From: Phellopilus nigrolimitatus
Lineage: Eukaryota > Basidiomycota > Agaricomycetes > Hymenochaetales > Hymenochaetaceae
NCBI GenBank assembly: GCA_021029095.1
Contig: JAJOHG010000260.1
Location: 1 to 36,137 of the forward strand
Direction of reading: 5' to 3'
Length of the DNA: 36,137 bases
Within the stretch, counting starts at the first letter, position 1, and each line of letters starts with the position of its first letter. The notes beneath the pieces were generated by a model. The model searched no databases and had not been told where the DNA came from. It saw only the letters and a list, made by a program, of their open reading frames with translations. Shown here piece after piece: positions 22,112 through 33,012 of the stretch. The position numbers were made by a program, and so were the translations under genes.

Positions 22112-25045
22112 ATGAGCACGTCGGATAGTAATTTCTCTTCTGCGCTTTCGACATGGAAGGGTGTGTTGTGGAAACTGTACTCGCAACGAGAAAAGGAGCT
22201 AAATTGCGTCTATTTACAGACATAAATCTCGCGGAGCTCCAGAAGACGTTGGACGCACAAGGGATAGAAATTGTAGACAACCAGAAAGAGAGCGTCATTG
22301 GTAGAAAGGCTCTGGCCGATCGTACAAAAGGTATGAACATGTGTACATCTGTCTTTGCATGTAAGTATAACTTCGAGGCTATAGAATTCAAGAAGATACC
22401 AGACGAAAACAAGCTCAGCGCGTGGAAGACTCTCCTGAAGGGTGTGTCCAAGCCTATCATTGTCCATTTTCCGCACATTGACTTACAAGTTTGATAGCCT
22501 ACCAGTCGGAGATAGATAGTCTTACAAAGCGATCGAAAACCTCTGAGAATGCGTTTCTCAGTCTGTACAAGAAGCTCGCGGAGGCTCCGGATCCATTCCC
22601 GCTCCTCGACGCTGCTGTTGTGTGTCATTTGCATATTGAACGTGTTGAAACCATCTTAACTACTTCTTAAATGCAAGGAACAAACCATCAAAGCTTCGCA
22701 AGCATCCAAGCTAGAAACTGAAGTTGCAAGGCTGAGAGAGGAGAATGCTTCCCTCCATCGCAAAGTCACCGACCTCTCGAGCATTGAAGCTGCAAAGAAG
22801 AAGGCCGACGCGAAAGCTCAACAGATTGAGGATCGCATGGAGGACATGATCTCCGAGCGCGTCTTGCAGAAAGAGAATGAGCTACATGCGACGTACGACG
22901 AGAAACTGCGGAACTATGAGGATAGGTATGCCTGTTGGGTATATGTCATGATGTGTCACCTGGCTGGTACTCACCCGCGACGTTTGTACCCGCTAGAGAG
23001 AAAGACCTTGTCCGTCAACTCTCCCTGACGCAGACGCAGCTGCGGGACCTCCGCACGTCGAATGAGTCGAACCAAGCTAAGCTACTGGATCACTCGCAGC
23101 GCCAAGGCAAGCAGGAGCATATCATAAATTGATTCTTACGGCTGATATCGAAGTCGTACAGACCAGGAAACGGTCGCAAAACTTTCCGAGCTTGATATGA
23201 TCGTCGCCGAGCTGGAGCGCGCAAACAACCGAGTCGCTGCGGCTGAGAGGAGGAATGTAAGTCACACATACTTCATGTACTCAAAATGCTCTGTTAATCT
23301 TGCTGCTTCTCCCAGGAACTCCTTCGTGCAGAGATGGAATCCGTACGGAGTGGAAGCGATACTGCAAGCAGGTGCGTGACTTCCTCTTCCCACATAGGTA
23401 TTTAATTCTCTTACGATACCCCAAAGGATCGCCCCACTCGAACATCAAATCTCCGAGCTGACTTCTGAGTCCGAGCACTTGTCGCGCGTCCTGGATGCGC
23501 AGAAGGCAGCGAGCGCAGAGACCGAAGATGTACTGCGGAAGAAAATAGACGAGAAGGCCAAGGAGCTTTCTCTTCGGGTGAGTTTCCTTGGCGTTCATTA
23601 ATTGGATTGTAGTCTCAAAGAGCCACGGTGAACTAACTTTACGTAGGACTCAGAGGTTTCGGGTTTGAGGCAGAGACTCAGCAAATACGCGGACTACGAC
23701 GAGATCAAGCGTGAACTCGATATCATGAAGGCATGTCTACGTTCATTTGACTGTCCTTATAAGATAATTTACAAGGTACTTTTTGTCTTTCCAGTACGTT
23801 GAATTCGGCGAAATGGATGAGGACGAGCTTACTGCCGAAGGTGGCTATATCCTGGACGGCAACAGACTCGGTTTGTCCCTTCCGAACCCCAATCCTGCAA
23901 AAACGGGCTCGCAGCAGAGCAGTTCTCTTGAGACGCTGCTTGCGACGAAGAACAAGCGGATCGTCGAGGAACTCACTAGGCTCAGAGTATGTTTTTCGCC
24001 CCTTTTCCAGAGCTATTTCTAATAAAACATAACTCATTGTTCTTTACCCGAACAATCGTATCGATGATTAGGTTGCTCACGGTGATCTCGAGTTACGAAT
24101 GGCTGAGACATCGGAAGAACTACGTCTCACTAAAGCTGATCTGGAGGATAAGCGCATACTAAATGAGCGTCTTGAGCTCGACCTCATGCAGCTCGAGGCG
24201 CACAACCCGAGGTCGAATGGCACGCACACACCGTCAGGTTGGGACGTACCAAAGGATGGTATCGCGGATTTGGATCTGGGAGGAAGAAAGTTCGCGTCCG
24301 TGAGTCTACTGATATAGTTGATTGATCGTTTACTCGGGAAAAATGACATGAACTTGTTCTTGCTTTATCAGGACACGTCGGCGAGGTCAACACCAATTCC
24401 ATTCGCCCCCTCTGCGGACACATCCATTTTACCGATTGTCACGAGCCAACGCGATCGTTTCCGCCAAAGAAACGCCGAGCTCGAAGAGGTGCGTGCTTCT
24501 TTCTTTTTTTCTTTTAAATTCTTACGGATTCAAATAAACTTGGTTTCTACGTAGGAGCTACGCAGGCAGTTCCAGACGATATCAGAGCTACGCGCGGAGG
24601 TGAAGACCCTACAGACGGACAATCTGAAACTATATGAGAAAGTTCGCTACATGCAGAGCTACCGCGAGGACGCGCAGCTCAATCCCCTACCCGCCGCAAG
24701 ACAGGATGACATGAGCAAGTATCACGCGCGCTATGAAGAGGCGATGAATCCCTTCGAGGCGTTTCGTGGGCGGGTAAGCGCTGTCAAGAGTCTTTCTTTC
24801 CCTTGCTCATCTCAACACTTTTTTCATTAAATTTATAGGAGGCTGCACGGGCGTTTCAGGCGCTGAACCTCGTAGAGAAAGCCGTGCTTTCGCTCACACG
24901 TGTGATCCTGGGGAACCGCCGCGCACGTACCTTCTTCATCTTCTACGCCCTCGCGCTACACGTGCTCGTCATGTTCACCACCTATGAGTGCACGACATCG
25001 TCGTCAGTCGCAACTGGGCCAATCCAACCTCCTCACATACTATGA
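22112..25045 (+). CDS. COY1: CASP/COY1 golgin, Golgi coiled-coil membrane protein
   Basis: Fifteen exons in phase: 22112-22160, 22220-22330, 22385-22441, 22498-22619, 22678-22925, 22997-23106, 23162-23256, 23316-23371, 23427-23577, 23647-23730, 23795-23986, 24072-24299, 24372-24488, 24555-24773 and 24839-25045, giving 681 residues. The N-terminus has the CASP signature TWKDINLAELQ...DNQKESV; the centre is continuous heptad coiled coil. The C-terminus has the highly conserved SLTRVILGNRRARTFFIFY followed by a single tail-anchor membrane span (about 645-663). Family members are tail-anchored golgins of the Golgi rim that act in intra-Golgi retrograde transport and SNARE/COG binding. Two introns (after exons 6 and 10) begin with GC (GCAAGC, GCATGT) rather than GT; both are required by phase and by family sequence. 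Confidence 0.93.
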
Positions 25046-25249
25046 TATCTCCATAACTCATATGTTAGATAGCCCATTTGTTTATACCTCGCATGTTTTT
25101 TTTTCTTCTTTATTACAGTTATTTCTTTCAAGTTCCCTTTTTCTCGCTGTCAATCCTAATCTTCTATTCGGACTATGTATGTCGCATGTGTGTAAATAGA
25201 AGCATATAACGTCTTTGGACAGTAGCAACCTCTTTATTTCGTTTATTTA
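25046..25249. other. Intergenic, COY1 3' end to decayed acyltransferase
   Basis: About 200 bp of AT-rich sequence between convergent 3' ends; only UTR and polyadenylation signals are expected. Confidence 0.5.
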
Positions 25250-25488
25250 TCAGCAGGTTATCGCGGTTGTCCACGCTTTGAAACTCTCAGTGACGAGTTC
25301 AAGAGCTTCCTTCGTCGTGAACTCCCCACCGGTGAGGAAATGACAAGCCGTTGTACTCGTATAGCATGATTATCAAGACTGGTGCTCGAGCGCGTATACC
25401 ACAGACGACATCATGGACAGCCAGTGCTTGCTCTCGCGGGTGCGGCAGATATGAATTGAGGAGTCCGAGTCGGCCTAAGGTTCGGATA

Positions 25489-25513
25489 CAGTCATGGACC
25501 GGTCCTTGAGACA
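25489..25513 (+). repeat. Left terminal inverted repeat
   Basis: Twenty-five bases identical to the reverse complement of the right end, directly after a TA dinucleotide. The inner half (GGTCCTTGAGACA) recurs as a direct repeat at 25519-25531. Confidence 0.92.
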
Positions 25514-26241
25514 GCCCCGGTCCTTGAGACACCCTTTATATTTTCCTTCCACAACAGCTCGGGACCATCTTGGGTGTTTTAATGGGTCAATACATGATTG
25601 AACTGAGTGTTCCTGGAGTTATAGAAAAATTGCTCGTGTACTTCGTCAGATATAGGTAAAATGCACCTTTTTGACCAAAACAGCCAAACTTGTTCGCTTT
25701 CCGGAGCCCTTATTTGGACCAATTAAAAACTTAAAAAAATCTCAGGAGCACTCCTTTCTGCATTGTGAACTAAAGTGCGCAAAAGTATTGAGGAAAAACG
25801 AGCAGAAACTGACTGCATAAAATATTTTGTCGCAAAACCTCAGTTGAGTGACTAAACACAGTCACGTGACGCTTATGTGCTTACGGTCCGTTCGAGCTTG
25901 ATTTCGAGCTCTCCAATTCATTTCTCGGCCGAAATTGTTCGTTTTTTTTCAGTTGATCGAAAACTTCAGTGGTCCTCATGGATATAACAAAAAACATCTT
26001 CCGGTTGTGATGTGTAATACTAGGAAAAACGTTGAAATTGACCGTGAGAAAAAAGGTGTCTCAAAGAGCGGTGAACACCAAATTCCTGCTTTAGAATCAA
26101 TTATTTATTATCTCACTCATTTCTCAACTGATTATCTTAAAAATTTACGTGAATGTCGTTGAGTGAACAAAAAAAATTATCATATTTTTTCTCTTGACGA
26201 AATCGAGCCAGGGACGGTCAGCGTACACGATCAAGATGTGG

Positions 26242-26266
26242 TGTCTCAAGGACCGGTCCATGACTG
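26242..26266 (-). repeat. Right terminal inverted repeat
   Basis: Reverse complement of the left terminal repeat, followed by TA. Confidence 0.92.
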
Positions 26267-27893
26267 TAGATGAAACGAAAATTGCGGGGACGTAGAATAT
26301 CTCGGGATTGAAATTCTGGTAAGCAACGTGTCCTGTGAGTTCACGGGTAAAGTAGCCTTCAAGGGATTGCTCATCAATAGAGACGAGGTCGTATTTCAGT
26401 GATATGATTCTGTAAGAAAAAAAGAAAAAAAATCTCACGTCAAATGTCTGCCAGGCGTTTGCCACCTCCTGCACCATATCCCAGAAGACAGTTTCGTCTA
26501 GCTCGCGTCTGACCGAGTTGGCTCCGTTAAGTTTAATCAGTTTGCGAACAACATCCATTGCTAGAAGGGATGGTGTCCCGTCAGAAGCGCTGAGCGGTGT
26601 ACTGGTCGGTGATTCGTAAGAGTCGTACCCGCCTGGGAGTTTATGACGCTGTACAATGTGAATTAATCATTTGACACATTTTCCGAAAAACAAGACCCCT
26701 ACATGGTTCATGAAGTTCAACGCAATAAGGTAATGCGTCGATGTCGAGAACGCACTGGCTACCTCCTTGAAGCGCTCCTTTCCAAACCCCTCAGCAGTTT
26801 TAAGAGACGTCTCCGCATGCGCGAGCACGCTGAGCGCGGTCACGACCTGGGTGATCGTCCGGCCTCTCCTTCTGGCCACCGCATGATGTCTTGCAGTTAT
26901 TTCGCGAGAAAATTCAACCAGGTGGGCAACGTCGCCGTGTCTACCTGTCTCGAGAGGGGCATACAACCAAGGAGTCTTCAGCGAAGAAAACCGGTATCAG
27001 AAAAGTTGCTACTTTACACAAGAGACGAAAAACTATGAAGAGGAAACATACCACCGCTGGCGGGTGCATAGGTAGGTCTTTTGTTTCCTTCGATGGTGTA
27101 ACATCAAGTGTTAGATCGGGGGGTACACCTCTTTCTGCTAGAGACATAGTGAATGGTCCAGGTGGTGCCAGGCGCACGACCTCCGTACCCCACTTGATAG
27201 CAGACACGGCTCTTTGTTCGAGCACATCAGTTAAGAACCAAAAAAATATCCATCATTGCAAAAGCGCTGCGTCCGTCGGTGCTGTTATGCGAGATTACCA
27301 TGCTATAAAAGGCGATATTTAGTCTCGAAAAAAAGAGGGGACCAAATAAACGGAGACGAGACTAACCTGATTTGCCAGCATTTTCCAAGGGGTGAGATAT
27401 GCAGTTCCGCTACGTAGTGGTCCTCTGAACAAAGCCACCAGCACTTGTCCTTGAGATCACAATGTTTCTCGTATAGTGGCTTGATTTCGTCCGAAAAGAA
27501 TACCGTCTCGTCTAGCCATTTTTCGGAATCTTCGGCTGATAAAGGAACGGTGTAGCAGAATGCGAAGCCGTTGTCTGTGGACGGAGGCCTGGACACTTTA
27601 CATGCGATCCCAGGTATGAAGTGCCGGAACGCAAGCCAAGCGGCGCGGACGTGCGCTTCTAAGGACTTGCGACTCGGTGACGAAAGGATACCGACGGCGG
27701 CGGATATTGTTAGCTGCGTTGACCCATCCATGAATTCCCTGACAAAAGTGGACGTCAGATAATTGAAAAAAAGGTATAATCTTACTTGCGTCATGTTGCT
27801 CGTCAAAAGCTCGGTCCCAAAGCACTTGCGAGTATAAACATTGTCCGTTGCTGCCTTATGGAAAATATACTCTTCCCCAGACGTTACGAGCAT

Positions 27894-28387
27894 GAGCAGC
27901 TACAGTCAAAGATAGGGGAGCAAAGGGAGCAGTGATAACTCGGATCATTCTGGCAGCACGTTTAAGTACTATGCGCAAACTTGAGGACGATCAGGCCTGC
28001 CTGACACTGATTCGTAGTACGATATGCCCGAATAGAAGTTTACTAGTAAAGCGAGAAAGCCTTCAAAACGTCACCTAGACAGCTTGTTCGGTGATTAAAC
28101 GCAGAAGTATATGGAAAGAAGAGAAAAGAGCCTTTTCCAGCTCAATAGGCAACGAGGTGAAGTTGTCAAGCTGATTCGTCTTCAAGGGTGTGATTCGGAT
28201 TGTCGCGGTTGAAATATGCGAGTGGTTGCTTAACTATAAAAAAAAATACCAAAACATTTTCAAAATAAGAGGACGCATGGTGCTCAGATGTCAGAACAAC
28301 ACCATTTCTTGCAATTTAAAATAAAATCTGTGTTTTTGGAAGGACTTGCGAAAACGCAGGCAAGAACGTCCACCCTGCACCCTACAG
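27894..28387. other. Gap between two decayed genes
   Basis: About 490 bp with no frame of interest. It would be the promoter side of the acyltransferase gene and the 3' side of the F-box/LRR-like remnant. Confidence 0.5.
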
Positions 28388-29337
28388 TCAGCCAGACTGC
28401 AAGAAGTTGTAGCATTCGGCAGCAGTATTTTGACCCTCTGTCGACGAATTAAGCACATAAAGTAACTCGAGGCGTGGCTGGCATCCGCCGAAACGTGATG
28501 AGACGGAGCAAGCCTCCTCGAGTTCTTCAGGAGCATCCAAGAAAGACAGATCCTGCGCGAAGCCGAAGTAGCCAACGTGCATAAGTCAACCCCATAAGCT
28601 TCATAATCGCGAGAGATTTCAGTGTTGCTGGCGGACTGACAAATTCACGCAGTGAACGACTTGTCTGCCCTGTAATCGACCACCCCAAGTCAGAACAGTT
28701 CATCACTAACTTCAGGCTTTTCAGGTGAGACACGGCTGCGCAAATGTCGAGGAAAATTCACCCAGAATCCAAAGCCTCTCCAAAGACAATTAATCACTGA
28801 GTTGTCGAATGAGATTGGCGTCTGCCCCTTCAGCGATGTCGGCGTCAACAATGTATCCATTGAAGCCAGCATGAAGCAGGCGAAGATAAGGTGCATCACA
28901 AAGGAGATCAACAAAGAGGGTCCGGCAAGCATTCGATACTGTCCAAGACGGCATTGTGGCAAGCTCCCGCAAATGACAGCGCAGTCTTTGCACGGAGCCC
29001 CAATGATGACTATGGCTCTTCGCCAGAGATCGCACCGCACCGCGCGACGCTCATCCACGATCGATAGACAAGGCTCATTGCCGCGAAACTCTGGTATTCG
29101 GATCCTCGGAAAATATCCATGTCCGTCATGCTCGTTGATTTCGAATGCTAGCAGCTTCATGTTGCTAATCAGGGCGCCAATTAATTCGCGCATGATGTGA
29201 AGCAAACCCATCGTACCTAATCTGTACCGATATATAGCAGTAAAACCATTTCCTCGAAGTGTATTTCCAGTGACAAAGAGTATAGGATCCAGGAAGTCTG
29301 AGCGCAACTGAGTCGGCAAGAGGCGTCGGCGTTTCAA
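28388..29337 (-). pseudogene. LRR/F-box-like gene remnant
   Basis: Three consecutive frames on the minus strand read as one leucine-rich protein. The segments are: (a) LLPTQLRSDFLD to SIVDERR (29337 to about 29040); (b) VRSLAKSH to LIRQL (about 29035-28800); and, after a normal-looking intron (GTGATT...GCGCAG), (c) VSHLKSLKLVMN to KLMGL, then HVGYFGFAQDL to the stop. Spacing of Leu and the SLRE/LKSL blocks resemble the LRR part of Agaricomycete F-box proteins. Lesions: a tandem CGCAC-CGCAC duplication at 29031-29040 shifts frame between (a) and (b), and one extra base near 28585 shifts it within (c). No ATG or F-box is found before it abuts the uS14m promoter, so the 5' end appears lost. Family assignment is by style, not by a definite motif. 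Confidence 0.5.
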
Positions 29338-29343
29338 ATCTTT

Positions 29344-29350
29344 AACCCTA
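29344..29350 (+). promoter_or_regulatory. AACCCTA box upstream of uS14m
   Basis: A telobox-type AACCCTA lies 41 bp before the start codon. Such boxes are bound by Tbf1/Myb-like factors at ribosomal protein genes in several fungi; relevance here is inferred only from position. Confidence 0.3.
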
Positions 29351-29390
29351 CTCGCGAACTTGTGCTGATCTCCTCCGTTCCTCCTCCACC

Positions 29391-29819
29391 ATGCCTAAAT
29401 TCGCAAAGAATGTATGTGTCATGCGCGACATGAGAGCGCGCCAGGGCGTCAAGGACAACGAAATCCTGAGGCGTGCGTACCTTTACGTTGCGCGCAACCA
29501 GACCCTCGCGCCGCAGGTGCGCTACCAGGCGCAGCTTCAGCTGAACACGTTCGGCAAGGACACTCGCCCGACGACGGTGAAAAACCGCTGCCATGTAAGC
29601 GGCCGCGGGAAGGGGATCATGAGCGAGTTCGCGCTGTCTCGGGTGCGTGTTTCTGACTCCTGTCTGTCCTTGCGGTCTCCATAGCAGGCAGACGTAAATG
29701 TGATTGAATATAGTCGCTTGCTGACGCCCTTTTCCTCCTCATTTTTTCTTAACCAGTTCCAATTTCGCATGAGAGCACTTCAAGGTCTTCTGCCGGGTGT
29801 GAAGAAGGCGTCTTGGTAG
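29391..29819 (+). CDS. MRP2: Mitochondrial ribosomal protein uS14 (MRP2)
   Basis: Two exons, 29391-29642 and 29757-29819, giving 104 residues. It starts MPKFAKNV, contains RDMRARQG, RRAYLYVARNQTL and the uS14 core NRCHVSGRGKG, and ends RMRALQGLLPGVKKASW. The RC-x-x-SGR-(A/G/S)-x-G core and the W-terminal tail are diagnostic of uS14; the S14 protein sits in the head of the small subunit near the A and P sites. No zinc ribbon cysteines are present, as in mitochondrial-type S14. A long cleavable presequence is absent, normal for this protein in fungi. Confidence 0.95.
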
Positions 29820-30270
29820 CGTCCATGGGCTCCGTACGTTTCTACCTTTGAGCTTTCGTGCAGGAATCTAAGTCAATATCTAGGAGTTTTCGGCCTGAAC
29901 GTTCTGAAGCTTTGTACCCGGTTCATTAACGTGCTACACGTATCCTATAATCTCGTTACAGGACGTACAGTCCCAATCTCCCCTAGCTCCGCTACCGGTC
30001 ATTACAACTATTCAGTAGTATGCCGACCATGCCGCTCGCCTTCACACCATCCCCGCTCTCGATTCACTTACAAAATGTTCAGGCTCTTCGCAACCCATGG
30101 TTAGAAAAAGACAATCTAGCAGTGTAGCAGCGTGCTTAAGTGATTCTGCGAATTTTCGGTTGCAAGGGCGGCAATGATTATTTCATCTTGTCGTTACAGT
30201 TGAAATTAGGCTAGACTACACTATGGTGATCACAAAAAAAAAACTTCAAGCCGCATCGAGAACCCCGCTT
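29820..30270. other. Convergent 3' ends of uS14m and TFB1
   Basis: About 450 bp between two convergent stops, with no frame of interest. A run of A at 30233-30243 next to the TFB1 stop is part of its 3' UTR. Confidence 0.55.
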
Positions 30271-32712
30271 TTACCGGGGAGGCCTGCGGCTCTTTTGAAA
30301 CTGCAAGGCTTTTTCTACTGCAGCGAGGACGGGCTTCATCGCCTAGAGAACAAGTCAGATAAGAAAACGTCAACAGAGATGGTTGAAAAACGACACCGAC
30401 CACTTCTACCTTTGTTGGGTCGACGCCCTCCGCTCGAGCAGCCTGGACGATGGCGTCGACCTTCTCCGGCGTCTTTGCCAGGTAGCCCGCCATTTTGGCG
30501 ACCTTGGCAGCTTTCTGAGCAGGCGTGGCAGGCGCGAGTACCTGCCCCTCTGCGGTCGACGGGTAGATGGATGACCAGAACTGACGTAGGAACTCGTTCG
30601 CGGCGGTCTGGCATGTGCGCATTTGCGCGAAGACGCCTTCGGGTATATCGTCTGAGGAAATATTAAGATAAGAGAATGCCAGAAGGATGAAGAAGGACAG
30701 GAGATTATATTTTTTTGTTTACACGTACTCTTACGCATCTTGACCTCTAGACGTGCCTGCACGTTCTGTGTCATCGTCAATAACGCCGCATCGCCAGCTT
30801 TTTTCTCGATTTTTAGCTGCAAAAATGATGTTATTATTAGCTATGTAACGGAAATGATTGAGATACATCAACACCACGTACGTTGCTCAGGCTCGTACCC
30901 CAATCATTCACTTGTGCTCGAACGTCCGGCAGGACGGACCTAAAAGGTGGCATCTAGACGAGTTAGATTTTTAGGAAGGTCCTTCCAATCAAGAAATTGC
31001 TGAGCTCTTACTATATCATCGTCAGCAACAGTCTGACCTGCCACTCGCCCGTCAAAATATCGATCGCGGTCCTTCATCTCCAGAATAATTCCGGCCGATG
31101 ATTCTGCGTCATGCAGGTCGTCTAAATCGATTTGGGCGTACAGGGACTACAGACACGATCTCTGTCAATAAAATAAGCAGATAAGTGCTGCTCTGGTAAA
31201 TACCTCTTTATCGTCATCAAAACGGCGTCTCTTGCTCGGGCTGCCCCTGTGAACAACGTCATCAGCAAAAGCGAAAGTGCTGGCTCGAGTAAACTTACTC
31301 CGCGGCGTTTAACAATCTCTCCGAGTGCTCGTTGAACTTGCGAATGAGCGGCAAAGCTCCGCGCTGTCTGCCCGCTTGCATGGTAGTGTCTTTTTGGTTC
31401 CCAGACTACCGAAACACTGAGATCGAGCACGAAACACGCTATCGTCAAGCGAACCGACCTCTGTGTGATCTTCCTGGGTGGCATTCAAATTTACAAATAT
31501 TTGGACATTATCGTCACGCTGCCGTCGCGGTTCGAGTTCTGTCGAATTACAGGTGTGAGAAGTCAAGGCGAGTAAATTAGGATAACCACGCACCATCATC
31601 CTCCCTCTCAACGTACTTGTCGAATATAGGATCGTCTTTGACTACGTGCTGTGCCGCAGAAGAACGAATTGACGCCCGATGTATGTTATATAACTTCGAT
31701 TGAAAATAACGTTTCCAGAACTCCGCCTCCGTGAGCTGTACACTTTCTTCAGAACTGCATGCCATCAGAATAATATGCGCACACACCTGCTTCGGCACCG
31801 TCTCATTGTAAGCCTTCGCCACCACAGGGTATTCTTCGAAAATATCGCGGATTATTTGAGGAGTAACGACAATCTTGGTATCACCACCAGCGACGGTTTC
31901 CGGTCGAGGATCGACAATTTGACCTGGCCTTCCGCGTTTCTGGCTTTCCTGTGCAGCTTCGGAGAGTAGAAGATGCTTCAAACGCGTAAGTATATCAGAC
32001 AACTTGTCGTGGGCGCCTAGCAACCAAAAAGAAAGTGAAATGCACTTACTTCTCTGCCCTCCCAGAACTCCGATTCGGTTATCTGCCCAGTCATGACCAA
32101 TTCTCGATGCAACGTTGCGAGTTCGGGATTCTTCATAAGCACTTTCTTGCGTATACGGAAGTCCTCTGTGGAGCCACCCGGGGCGGAGGAAGACGCGCGG
32201 CCATTACTGGAAACGGACGTCGCACGCGAGACTGCTGGGACTGGAAGTGGGGTAAAGGACTTGGGAGTAGATGTAGATGCATGCCCAGGGGTCTTTGAAG
32301 ACGGCAGCAGCGGTTTTGTAGGGGTGTCTGTGGTAGAGGCGCGGTTGAGAACGATTATGTTCGTGATCTCTTTCTTGAACAGCTCGCGCTCGGTGGACGC
32401 GGTGGCCTGAGGCGCGGTGAACATGAATGTGTGTCCCACATCGTCTCCGACGAGGGCAAGCTTGAGCTTGACTTGCGGGGAGCCCTCTTTGCTGCAAAAA
32501 AGTGCTAAAAGACGCGGTCAGTATGACGCGTCTTGCAGTATAGCAGTGCCAGAATTACAAGCGGCTTTGGAGTTTGGAATGCGAAGGTCCGGGGCTTGTT
32601 TGCCTGCAGCTGTCCACTGGAGATGGGAATGGGTGAGTTCAAGGAGGCCAGGAGATTTCTTGTAGGAGGCCTTTGCGCGACATAGGATGGATGGAGTCGA
32701 AGGCATCACCAT
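30271..32712 (-). CDS. TFB1: TFB1, TFIIH core subunit (p62/GTF2H1)
   Basis: Twelve exons in phase: 32712-32559, 32504-32050, 31975-31787, 31735-31594, 31538-31459, 31405-31299, 31246-31204, 31146-31012, 30953-30882, 30816-30729, 30651-30404 and 30342-30271, about 594 residues. Residues 1-110 form the PH-like domain (KASYKKSPGLLEL...LQW, KVKLKLALVGDD-like strand, HTFMFT). BSD domain 1 ends near residue 203 with TESEFWEGRE, and BSD 2 (about 267-285) has LTEAEFWKRYF. Then follow the EPRRQRDDNV...NATQEDH block and a helical C-terminus (KAAKVAKMAGYLAKTPEKV). This is p62/Tfb1, the scaffold subunit of TFIIH, acting in RNA polymerase II initiation and nucleotide excision repair. Its PH domain binds acidic activation domains and XPC/Rad4. 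Exon joins were chosen by phase and family sequence. Confidence 0.94.
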
Positions 32713-33012
32713 CCCGACGACGCGCCTCTTTCCTCGGCTTTGACCGCACAACCACAAGCCAACGCCACAATAGTAAATTTCCGACGCGGCTGATACACCC
32801 AAGTCTTGAGCGATCTGGATAATTGAATTCAACTGAAAACCCTCGAAAAATAAAATAAAATCTTAGAAGCTCCCGATTCCTGCAACCCTGACTTGACTCG
32901 GTCTCGGGAGCGTCGAGCGTGGGAATGTAGATCCTCTGCGTAGCATACAACCTGTAGCAAAAGCGCTCCGGTCGGTTTATCCGCTCTTTCTTGTGCTTTC
33001 TACATTCGCTCC
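32713..33012. promoter_or_regulatory. Bidirectional promoter, TFB1 / HAD phosphatase
   Basis: Three hundred bp separate divergent start codons. It includes an AT-rich core (AAAATAAAATAAAATC near 32845) and a pyrimidine-rich stretch (CTCTTTCTTGTGCTTTCTAC) just before the phosphatase ATG, a common fungal initiation context. Confidence 0.5.

Larger units (their letters stand above)
25489..26266. mobile_element. MITE-like element, Tc1/mariner-type ends
   Basis: A 778-bp segment is bounded by perfect 25-bp terminal inverted repeats starting CAGTCATGGACC. It is flanked on both sides by TA, the target duplication of Tc1/mariner/pogo transposons. Removing the segment plus one TA rejoins the acyltransferase codons in frame, which shows it is an insertion. 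The interior is AT-rich and has no transposase; its longest frame is 75 codons, so it is non-autonomous. The left end carries a second copy of the GGTCCTTGAGACA box 18 bp inward; the right end has one. Confidence 0.9.
25250..27893 (-). pseudogene. Condensation-type acyltransferase gene, disrupted
   Basis: Exons recognisable on the minus strand: 27893-27786, 27738-27367, 27302-27052, 26975-26703, 26648-26439, 26369-26267, then 25488-25250 beyond an inserted element. The products read as a BAHD/condensation-domain-like acyltransferase: an N-terminal DGSTQLTISAAV block, the HxxxD active motif as SHNSTDGR, then alanine/leucine helices (ITQVVTALSVLAHAE) typical of the central fold. Breaks: (1) the 778-bp TIR element interrupts the FVSS-IRTL coding; (2) a seven-A run at 27240-27246 shifts frame just after the HxxxD helix; (3) near the 3' end the frame must change by one base before LTGGEFTTKEA; (4) exons 1 and 2 do not join in phase. 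Intact relatives use acyl-CoA or carrier-bound donors; the substrate here is unknown. A sequencing error could explain (2) but not (1). No intact product is expected. Confidence 0.75.

Noticed and set aside
28690..29337. Single 215-codon frame as an intact gene
   Set aside because: The second half (IVIIGAPCKDCAV onward) is not leucine-repeat-like, while the adjacent frame is. The 5-bp duplication explains the switch.
31577..32023. TFB1 exon 3 extended upstream to LGAHDKLSDILTRLK
   Set aside because: It reads openly, but phase and family sequence require the acceptor at GAAG before HLLLSEAAQ, so the upstream part is intron.
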